From positions 9,500,017 to 9,564,016 of the forward strand of contig NC_088307.1 in the NCBI RefSeq assembly GCF_032854445.1: a DNA stretch of 64,000 nt, written 5' to 3'. The notes beneath the pieces were generated by a model. That model made no database searches. It saw only the letters and a list, made by a program, of their open reading frames with translations, and was not told the origin of the DNA. The DNA comes from Liolophura sinensis. Taxonomy: Eukaryota; Mollusca; Polyplacophora; Chitonida; Chitonidae. Shown piece after piece: positions 49,601 through 61,600 of this stretch. How positions within the stretch are numbered: the first letter of the stretch is position 1; the number at the start of each line of letters is the position of its first letter. A program made the translations under genes and the position numbers.

Positions 49601-52600
49601 TCAAGCATTATGAAAGAAACCCCTGAAAACAAGAGGCTGCGCTAAACAGTGTATACTTCTTATAAAACAAAACACACATACAGGCACATCTCCCCTCAAT
49701 ATGTATACCAAAAAAAAATATACATCAATTTTCTTAAGAAATTAACCAGGTCTTGACAACAGTCGTAAGAAAGTGGATTCCATATGTGAACAGTTTAACT
49801 TAATCAATTTTTCAGATATTTTGGTCACAAGATTATGGTAAATCACTTAAAATTCCACCCATGACCATGTCATTCATTTTGCCAGATTCTGAGAGTTTTC
49901 TGATAGCTTTTTCATACAAAGGTATATCTTGAGGTTGGATTAAAAGGCAGGATGATATCCTACTGGAAAAGTGTAGGGTCCAGGACCAAAATGAATATTT
50001 TGTAACATTTATTTGTCTCCAAAAAATGGATTTTTTTTCCAAAGAGGGAATTTAAACCTTCACATTCTGTGTACTAACCGCTTGCAGAGCTGGCTGTGCT
50101 GTCCGTGGGTTTGCTGTGTGCTGGGGGTCTCCCGGGGTCACTGGTCACCTCCCCGTCATCTGTGGTGGAGGCAGGGGCAGACAGACTGGACATCAGTTTG
50201 GGTAGGGCTGTCTTCTGAGGGCTGGGGCGAGGGGACAGACTGTGGATGGACAGCTTGCGGTCACTCAATGTTTGCTGAAAAACCCAATTAGATTCTCAAT
50301 CTAAAAAAAGGACTGAGTAGCAACCCTAAGATTTTGAAAAGCACTGACATCAGCAACATAATTTCATCATAAAGAAAGCACTGACCCACCTATTGACTTT
50401 GAAGAGATGGCTGCCCTAACATTTTCAGGAATCTACACATCACACACCGATTTTCCCCTGCACAGAGAGCCCAATGTGTAAGGTAAGTCATTTCCAGTGG
50501 ACTTCTGGCAACACCACACAAAATACCCAACAATCACTGTTGATGAAAAAACCTCCAGAAATACTAAATGCTATGCTGATAATACTCAGGGCTAACCCTA
50601 CTGAATCTGCCAAGATAGCGACCCTGGCCTTTTCTAAATTTCTACGTAACACACAGATTTTCTCCTGCAAAATGAGTTCAATGTGTAGGTTAAGTGATTT
50701 GCTGTTAACTTTGTGTAAGATGACAGGAAAGACCCAAAAATCAATGCTCACTGAAGACTTCATGCATGAATACCAGGCAAGCAACCAGGGCTTTTCTGAT
50801 CGATTTATTGATTTACGTATTTATTTGATTGGTGTTTAAGCCGTACTCAAGACTATTTCATTTATGGGACGGTGGCCAGCATTACGGTGGGAGGAAACTG
50901 GACAGAGCCAGAGGGAAGCCATTCACAGGTTGCTGGAAGAACTTTGCATGTACGGCAGGAGAGGACTATTTTGATAACACTGAGGATTGACACCACTGAG
51001 TTGGTTGAGGTGGCATCATTAACCTTTTCAAAGTATACATAACACAGATGTTTTCACATGCACAAAGAGCACAAAGGTACATGATTTCTAATGAACTTCA
51101 TGTCAGACCACATAAAAGACCTTAATGACCTCTGTTTACAGGAAGGCACCTTCGCTGAGAACTGTGGAGACAGAAATCATACAAAATTTCCTGTCCAAGC
51201 TTGGTTTACATACCATGGTGAACATGTACATGTACATATCAGATTGTATGTTAATGTACATGAATATATACAAATTATATGGTCCTTAGGTACATGTAGG
51301 TAATACAAGAACACATTACCCTTTCTGCACTGAAAATGTTGTATGCATTTATTTTTATACTGCTATGATTTACTTATTGATTTAAATGATTGATGTTTTA
51401 CACCGTACTCAAGTATACTTCACTTAACTTTCAGAGAAAGTTGCCCTTTCATACGTGAAAAGATTAAGGAATTAAGGTAACATAAATAAGGTAAGCGTAC
51501 CTTATTAATGAGTTCACTACTCAATCCCAGGTAGTTGTGTAAAGCCATAAATGTCACCCTCTGGAGGCGGACCATTATTATCTGAAACATGACAAAGCCA
51601 GTTAACGCACACCTTAAGCGATGAAGACTTCCAAGCGATGCCATATTCTACCTGTGGCAGACTTCAAACATATACATGGCATGTTCATAGCCAGAAGACA
51701 GTTCAGCAGCTGACAGGTCCCACGCCAGTGTGTTACTGTGAGACAAAATGCCATCTTTAGTACGTGTTGACATCTAATTAAAGAGATAGGTGTGACCAAC
51801 AGGAAAGATCGCTGACAGCAGTCAAACTTGATATCTTTATAGAGTGACCAAAATCAATTTCAATCATTCCTTTTCTGACCATAAGCATTTGTGTAAGTAA
51901 ACCTACGTAATTAACCAAACTCATGTGGGTCAATAGTGGCAAAGTACCCACCCTAGGGTATAAGAGTGTGGCAAAACCTGAAGAGGGGGCCTCCGTGGCT
52001 CAGTTGGTTAGCGCACTAGCGCAGCGTAATGACCCAGGAATCTCTCACCAATGCGGTCATTGTGAGTTCAAGTCCAGCTCATGCTGGCTTCTTCTCCGGC
52101 TGTAAGTGGGAAGGTCTGCCAGCAACCTGCGGATGGTCGTGGGTTGCCCCCGGGCTCTGCCCGGTTTCCACCCACCATAATGCTGACCGCTGTCATATAA
52201 GTGAAATAGTCTTGAGTATGGCATAAAACACCAATCAAATAAATAAATAAATCAATCAAAACCTGGAACTTTATTTTGTTACTGTTGTGAGTAACTCTCC
52301 TGTGGTTGTGCTTGTTGAACACTCTGCTGTTTACTGGTCAGTTACTTAACATAACTCTCACCTGTACAACTCTAACAAGGGACTCTGGGTATTTGGTGAA
52401 CATCTTTTGAAAGGCTTCTGCAGGCAATCTGTAAATACAAAGCTAGATTTGAAACCAATCCATACTTTCAGTATTCATGTCCAAAACAAAAACATTTTGA
52501 CACAGGTATATTTGCATTTTGCTGAACAACAGCATTGTTGGTGCAGAATGAATAACAGGCAATGCTATCAGGCTTGGTATTGATGATCAAAATATGCAGG

Positions 52601-55600
52601 ATTGTCCTATTTCAAACTCTTAAGTGACACAGTTCTTCAAATAAAATGTTGACACAAAAAGCCAGTACATCACAAGGGGGTTTAAACCTATAAGTTTAAA
52701 AGCAACGTGACTCGTTGTCAGTAAGTCTTCACTCTGGTGGTGGAGACCAAAAGTGGGTAACTATTTTAATTCTAGATGCAGGTGAGCTAACACAAATTTC
52801 ATTTGTGTTTTACAGGTGAACTGTCACTAAAACCTCCAAAAATGGAATAAAAATTAAACTGAAAATTCACCTTTCTAGTTTATCCGATTTTAAAGTTCTA
52901 AGATGATTTTCCTCTTTCTCTAGGCTTTATGAGCAAATAAATGTGTCTTTAGGTGAGCCCACACAAATTTTATTTGTGTTTTACAGGTGAACTGTCACTA
53001 AAACCTCCAAAGATGGAATAAAAATTAAACTGAAAATTCACCTTTCTAGTTTATCCGATTTTAAAGTTCTAAGATGATTTTCCTCTTTCTCTAGGCTTTA
53101 TGAGCAAATAAATATGTCTTTACCACCACCAATTGCCGGGACAGTCCAGATTTCCCACAACTTAGATTATTTTCCAATTTCTCTGGGCTTTATGAGGTTT
53201 TATGAGCAAATAAATGTCTTTAACATCACCAATTGCTGGGACAGTCCAGATTTCCCACACATAATCTTTGATGATTTTCCTCTTTCTCTGGGCTTTATGA
53301 GGCCTTAGGAGCAAATAAATACGTCTTTAACACCACCAATTGCTAGAACAGTCCAGATTTCCCACAAATAAGATGATTTTCCACTTTCTCTTGGCTTTAT
53401 CAGGCTTTATGAGCAAATAAATATGTCTTTACCACCACCAATTGCTGGGATAAGTCCAGATTTCCCACAATTTAGACGATTTTCCTCTTTCTCTAGGTTT
53501 TATGAGCAAATAAATATGTCTTTACCACCTCCAATTGCTGAGACAAGTCCAGATTTTACACAATTTAGATGATTTTTCATTTTAAATTTTACATGCACTT
53601 CTATGCCCTCCTTCAATAATTCTGCCCATAAAACAAAACTTTAAATTGGTGTGGCCTTCAGCAGTTCTTGAGATATAGTGACAACACCAAAATGTTTAAG
53701 GATGTGCATATAAATGTATGGACAAACAAATAATACTACCTTTAATAAAGGCAAACAAGATGTTTAAATGTTTCTCAACTGACTTAAGGCTTTGTTCATG
53801 ACAGCAAATACTCCTACCCATTTATTCAAAGACAGTGATGATGACAATATGAAGTCTACCCATAACTAAAATACCCAGACAATTATTAAAAGCAGATCTT
53901 ATTCATAATATCTCCTACCATAATGCTGGCCACCGTCATATAAGTGAAAAATTCTTGAGTACGGTGTAAAACACCAATCAAATAAATAAATATTCATAAT
54001 GCTGTCTCACTGAAATATCAGCATGACGAAACCAGATAACTGATTTAATAACAGGCTTGTAACTCACACATAAGTCATGTTACATGTACTTTGTAATATA
54101 GGTTGAAAGTCTGTTACACATATCTATAAAACTACCTGCTCATCACTATAATAACCCAAATTCTAAATGCTAAGTCTCTGCACAAGTTTTAACACAACTT
54201 TTCAAGAGACACATTTTGTTTGATTCAGACTGATTTATACACCTAATGGGGTTTTGTGTGTGTCAAGTTTGATTAATTAATTTCTTTTCAGAACAAAACC
54301 TAAGTGCTGGCATCAAAAGTATCACCTTAACGTCTGCAGGTGCTTCTGAAAGTGAATTATTACATACTAAACCTTAGGTGATATTCAGTACAACTGAAAC
54401 TACGTAAGAACAGAATAAAATGTGTGGAATTCCAGTCCTACCTGAGCACAGTTGTATCCACAGCCGCTGTGGCCGATACAGTCTTGTATGGAGACGGGTG
54501 ACCCTGTGGGTAAAAACGACAACAGTCAATGTTCAACAGCGTTTCCAGAAAATAGAAACTGACCTTAAGACTGAAAAGTTTCATGCGACAAGGGAATTCT
54601 AGAGGTTGTAAAAATAATGCATTATGTTTGATTAATTTAATTTATTTCATTGGTGTTTTATGCGACCAGTATTTTTCGGTGACCAGTATCATGGTGGATA
54701 CTGAGCACATTATGTTTCAGCTTAGCGAGTACAAAACTGTAATGTATAAATCTAAGTAAATGGTTCAATGATTCAGGCCGATCGTCTGTTTCATCATGTC
54801 TTTGATATCAAACCACACAAGCGATAAAATGTATTTTCTAGAACAACAAACTAAATTCTCTACACTCAGCTATATTCATAGCTCCTGGGTTGTCTGGAAT
54901 ATTACAAAACAAACAAAGCATTATATTTGTTTATTGATTTGATTGGTGTTTTAAGCCGTACTCAAGAATATTTCACTTAACAGACGGTGACCAGCATTAT
55001 GGTTGGAGGAAACCGGGCAGAGCCCGGTGAAAACCCACAACCATCCACAGGTGGCTGACAGACCTTCCCACAGACAGCTGGAGAGGAAGCCAGTCTGAGC
55101 TGGACTTGAATTCACAGCAACCGGTGAGATTGGTGAGAGGCTCCTGGGTCATTACGCTGTGCAAGCGCACTAACCAACTAAGCCACGAAGGCCCCCAAAG
55201 CATTGCAATTACAACTGTCTTCACCTATACTGTTGTCACAATAGCAAGTAACATATAAGATATATTTTCTCATTTATTTATTTATCTGATTGGTGTTTTA
55301 CGCCATACTGTAATTCTTCAACCTTTTCACATGTTTGCAAGGTGTTGTTTCAAGAATATTCTGAATGTATTATTCTTTGTACACTGATAAAATTATACTT
55401 TTTGTGAAGCCCTGAAACTGACCAACCCAACCCATGTAGTTTTGTGACCAAAAACAAATCACTGGGGCCTCTGTGGCTCAGTTGGTCAGCGTGCTAGCAC
55501 ATCATAGTGACCCAGGAGCCTCTCACCAATGCGGTTGCTCTGAGTTCAAGTCCAGCTCAGACTGGCTTCCTCTCTGGCTGTACGTGGGAAGGTCTGCCAG

Positions 55601-58600
55601 CAACCTGCGGATGGTCGTGGGTTTCCCCCAGGCTTTACTCAGTTTCCTCCCACCATCATGCTACCCGCCGTGATATAAGTGAAATATTCTTGAGTATGCC
55701 GTAAAACACCAATCAAATAAATAAATAACAAAAACAAATCATAAATGTGCATAAATAGCACTGAAAGTTGCTCTTCGATATGCAAAAAGGTAGAGGAATT
55801 AGGGTACTTAAGAACACCTGAACATGTAAGGCGGTGGCTAGCACGATGGTGGGAGAAAACCGGGCAGTGTCTTGTGGAAACCCATGCCTATCTGCAGGTC
55901 GCTGCCTGACCTTCTCATGGATTTACCTACTGAATTAGTGTCACCCTGGATCTCCAAAATCAGGAAATCGTAAAACTCTTTCTCGCCTCTAACAAAGCGG
56001 TCCAAACCCGTGAACCCAATTGTTCCTTCCTGTATTAAATCCTCACGATCACCTTACCGTGAGCACATCGAGTATGCTGAGCAAACTGTGTACACTGTCA
56101 CCTGTCGAAACCTCCTTCATCAGGTAATTTGTCCCGTCCTGAAAAAGAAAAACCAAAAAAAACCTCTCATTTCACTTTCTCGCCAACGACCAGATAAAGC
56201 TGACTATCTGAGCTACAAGTACACAGACATATTCTGTTATTTCAAAGTGGTAAATGGGTAAGTTTTAAAACAATTTTTTATTTTTAACAGTAGTTTAGAT
56301 TCCGGGGAGGGGAATGATCATGCGTCTGACTTATCACTATACACTTTTGATAAAGAACTTACATGTATTAATATGAACTCATTATAACAAAATCATTACT
56401 ATGGACTCAGTACTACAAACTCTTTAATATGGACTCATTACAATAAACTCAATACTGTGGACTCATTTCTACAAACTCTTTAATATGGACTCATTACAAT
56501 AAACTCAATACTGTGGACTCATTTCTACAAACTTGCTAATATGGACTCATTACAACAAACTCATTACTATGGACTCATTACTACAAATTCATTAATACAG
56601 ACTCATTACTACAAACTCATTAATATGGATTCATTACTACAAACTCATTACGGACTCATTACTACAAACTCATTACTGTGGACTCATTGCTACAAACTCA
56701 TTAATACAGACTCATTACTACAAACTCATTACTATGGACTCATTACTACAAACTCATTATTATGGACTCATTACTCCAAACGCATTAATACGGACTCATT
56801 ACTACAAACTCATTAATATGGATTCATTACTACAAACTCATTAATACGGACTCATTACTACAAACTCATTACTGTGGACTCATTGCTACAAACTCATTAA
56901 TATATACTCATTACTACAAACTCATTACTATGGACTCATTACTACAAACTCATTACTATGGACTTGTTACTCCAAACACATTAATACAGACTCATTACTA
57001 CAAACTCATTAATATGGATTCATTAATACAAACTCATTAATACGGACTCATTACTACAAACTCATTACTGTGGACTCATTGCTACAAACTCATTATTACA
57101 AACTCATTACTGTGAACTCATTACTACAAACTCATTAATATGGACTCATTACTACAAACCGACTACTATGATTCTCTAACAGAAAACACACTAGACTTAA
57201 TGAATAAATGCATGGATAAATTATATCACATAAAGTAAAACAAGCGTTTGATCGTAAGCAAAATGATGCACATTGAGAAAATCAAAAGCACTGCCATGAT
57301 ACCAATTTTAACCAGTCAAGCATGACTTGTATATAACCTGATAGGCAGCTGCTTCTGCTGATGTCAACCAAACCCAGTTTTGTCTTTTAGCCATATAAGT
57401 GTTGGGTACAAGTGACACAATATTGTGTCTCTTTAATGGCACGTCCCAAGGCGTCATAAGAGTTCCAGATTAAAAACTGATTTATGAAGTTTTCACATAT
57501 GTCAGACCAAAATCCCTCTGACCATCCCTCTTTCAAAATAACTAAGTTTTAATTAATTGATATTTCTTCTTTTAATATGAATTCACATCACAAATGCATT
57601 ATCAAAAATGGTATATTAATTTGGGTTTCACACAAAGGACTTATCACTGTGAACTCATACACGTAGATATGGATTTATCTATATCATTAGGGACCATTAT
57701 TGTAGAAATTTTCTTGCACTGTATTAATATTTGTAAATTTTCTTATTACAGCGAAGCTGACAAAATGGTAACAGAGAAGCTGACAAAATGGTAACAGAGA
57801 AGCTGACAAAATGGTAACTTAGGACATAAAATTCCACTGAATGTGAAATTCTGTCAACAATGAAACTTTTGGAGACACTGCTGAGGCCTAAACACCATGG
57901 TTTACATAGAACCTGGCAAAGATTTATTTATTTATTTATTATTTTATTGCTGTTTTATGACATTATTATCAAGATTATTTCACTTATATGACGGTGACCA
58001 ACATTATGGTAGGGGGAAACCGAGAAGAGCCTGGGGGAATCTCATGACCATCCACAGGTTGCTGCAAAACCTTCCCACACGCGGTCAGGGAGGAAGCCAG
58101 CATGAGCTGGACACGAACTCACAATAACTGCACTGGTGAGAGGCTCTTCGGTTACTGTGCCACCCTGGCATGCTAACTACCCTGGCCACCAAAGGCCTCA
58201 CTTAGTAAAGCAGTCATTTTAGATATAAGATTCAACTAAACACGAAGAGCTGACAAAAAAAAACTTTTTGGAGACCCTTCAATGGACTAATTGAAAAACT
58301 GGTAGAATTCCTATTTTAAGCACCTCTTATCATAGGAAAGCTGGCAAATATGGTAATATTGAATGAAAACCCAAAAAACTATAATTCTGTTCTGGACACC
58401 CTTGTTTGCTTTATACAACCTGATTCTACTACCAATCCTAAAACAATAAGGGGGTATCGAGATCAAACTCTTTTGTCACTTAAGTCCCACAGTATCATGT
58501 GACTTGTGAATGTTAGGCAACCATACTGATCACTTATCTTACTATGTTCCAGAAGCACAAATGGCAAATCTTTCCTTCAGACACTTTTCAAGATCACAGA

Positions 58601-61600
58601 TATTCAGGGGCCAATTCCACATAGCCATTTCTGACTTCAGTCGAAATTTAATATGCAATCTTGAAGCTTATTCTTCGCTTTCCGAAAATTTTGTGCCCCT
58701 TAACAATGTGATCTTAAGACAATGTGTCTAAACTTCAACTTCAAATACCAAAAAACTCAGCACTGGGAAGAGGTTTTAAATTCTGACCTTAGTCACAAAC
58801 AGCTATTTGAAATCGGCTCCAGTTCTAGCTCAATTTTCCTCATCATTTGTCTACTTTAAATAACTTTTTACGAAACATTTTTTTCAGATTCCCTCGCGAT
58901 AGAAGTTATGATCAATAACAGGTCAGATCTGCATCAGGTATACACGCACCTGTTCAGTGACAAACACCTCAATCTTGCCCTCCTGTATGACATAGATGCT
59001 GTCGTCAATCTCCCCGACTTTGAACAGGTAAGATCCCGCGGGAACAAATCGAGACTCCATGTATTTACACAGCTCTAGGAACAGTGGCTTCTCAAAATGA
59101 CCAAACACTCTGTGGGCAAGGTGAGACATGAAATATTTACCAATAAAATGGGTACCTTTCACTGCGTAACAGCACAGAAGTCAGTTCTAAGCTTAACTGA
59201 ACACTCCTGTCTAGCATTTATTTATTTATTTGATTGGTGTTTTACGCCCTACTCATACTTACACGAACAGCATTATGGTGGGAGGAAACCATGCAGAGCC
59301 CAGAGAAACCCACTACCATCCGCAGGTTGCTGGAAGACCTTCCCACATGAGGCCAGAGAGGAAGCCAGCATGAGCTGGACTTAAACTCACAGCGACCGCA
59401 TTTGTGAGAGGCTCCTGGGTCATTACGTCCTGTCTAGTAATGTGTGTGTAATACATTACCAGTTTGCACACGACATGTGAAAACAAAGCCGGAAATGAAT
59501 AGCAGATCTTTCCTTTTTTAAAGCGTTCCATATTTCCAACTAGCATTTCCAACTCAGCTAGGAAAGGGTTTTATTCATTCATATTTGATCGGTGTTTATG
59601 TTATATGACAGCGATCAGATTTATGGGTATCCAGAAAGCCTAGAGAAAACCATTGACCTTCGGCAGGTGCCTGACAAACTTCCTGACCTAAAGCTGCATC
59701 AGAAGCAGAGAGAAGGCCCAACACCTTCACCAGGCACTAACCTCCTGAAACTGTAGCCGAGACATGGACATGGACAGCTGGATTTGCACACATGACCTCA
59801 TGAGTCAAGAGCCTGACATTCGCAGTGAGCCTGCGACTTAACTGTCCGAGTCAGTGACAATCTCCACCTAGGAAAGGTGTACACATATTACCTGACGCTG
59901 CGCAGCATGTAGAGGACTTCTGCTGGAAGGCGATAGTCGCTGCTGTCCTGCAGCTCTTGTAAATCTGCCTCTAGAAAGGACTGTGGTGGCTCCTTCACCT
60001 GCAGCTGTGGCTGACTTTCCTTTTGCATGCGCAGCAGTCTGCACGTAACAAGAAAATAACAAGAGCCATTCCATGAAGAGTCATTCCATGTATAGTGAAC
60101 TCTTAAATGGGTCATAACTCTTCAAGCTTCCCACAATTACCCTGACACATAATTTCTGTGTTCATTTGATTCTTGATTAACGCCATACTGAAGAATTTTT
60201 CACCCACACAATGGCAGTTTATTTACATGTTTATCTGGCTGGTGTTTTACGCTGTACTCAAGAATATTTCACTCATACTACCACGACCAGCATTACTGTG
60301 GGAGAAAACCGGGCAGAGCCCGGGGAAACCCTCAACCATCCGACTGCTTCTGGCAGACCTTCCCACGTACGGCTGGAGAGGAAGCCAGCATGAGCTGGAC
60401 TTGAATTTAATTTACAGCGACCGCATTTGTGGGAGGCTCCAGGGTCATTACGCTGTGCTAACGCGCTAACCAAATGAGCAGAGGTCCCCCACAATGGCAG
60501 TTAATTCTATGGTTGTAGGAAGCCAGAGTGCCTTGAGCAAAACCACTGACCTTTTTCGATTTAATGACGAACTTCCTAACTTGTACAGATATGTACACCA
60601 TATCAGTGAAAGACAAGCGGTCTTCACTGAACATCACACTGTGCACATGGCCACACCAGTGTCGCCAGAAGTTCACTGTCACTAAGGCCCCACAAGCAGT
60701 AAAAGTGAGGGAAGCTACAAATTCCCTCAATGATTAGGAGATTTTGTGTCACTTGGATTACAAGTTAATGGGAATATAAAAACCCCAAAAATGTTTAAAA
60801 CTTAATTTGAATTAAGGTACATCTAAGTTATATGTTTGTTGACAAACAGGCATCTAAATTAACATTAGAAAAAAAAAATCAACAAATTCCCAACATTTTT
60901 TTTCTTAAGGAAATCAGAATACTATACCCACTTTTTAGCCAGTTTCAGGACAAGCTGTCTCTTTTTGATCCTGCCTCTCCCGGTCCCTGACTCCACTCGT
61001 ATTGTGCTCCGTGTGAATGACCGCACCTGGAACAGACAACCCAGCAAAGCTACACAGGCCAATTCCACAAAGCTATTTCAGAGTCAAAATTTGAAAAATA
61101 GATAATAGAGGTTATTCTGTGTTCCCAGGAATTAAAGTTAAATGTTATATTAAGGTAAATCTGTTAAAATTTTAGCTTCCATTAATAAAAATTAAGCATG
61201 GTGACAATTTTTAAAATTTTGACAGAAGTCCTAAATTGGAATCGGTCCCGGTGCACTTTTATTCAACGATATTAGTTTTATAGTCGCGCTCAAGGTCACC
61301 ACCGGCCTTTGACAAACCTTCCCACAAGCGAAACACACAAATTATCATCCAATGAGTGGCAGCACTGTGTATGCCTTACAAGTCATCAGTGGAAAATCAG
61401 TCAGTTAACCTTCATGTAAGGCCATGTGAATGGCACTAATAATGAATCTGTTGGTAAGTCACTGCCATGAAGGCCCCAAATGTGTTATTTCAGTTCAAAG
61501 AGAAACTGGGTAGAAATATTACAATGACACGATGGAAATCCTATGGAGCAGAGCTAACACCACGGGCCGTGAGATTTATACTGAATAACATTTATTCAGC

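Noticed and set aside
51985-52080. tRNA gene-like A and B boxes
   Set aside because: The same sequence recurs as the head of many SINE A copies with (AAAT)n tails and target duplications. A cloverleaf with acceptor pairing is not evident.
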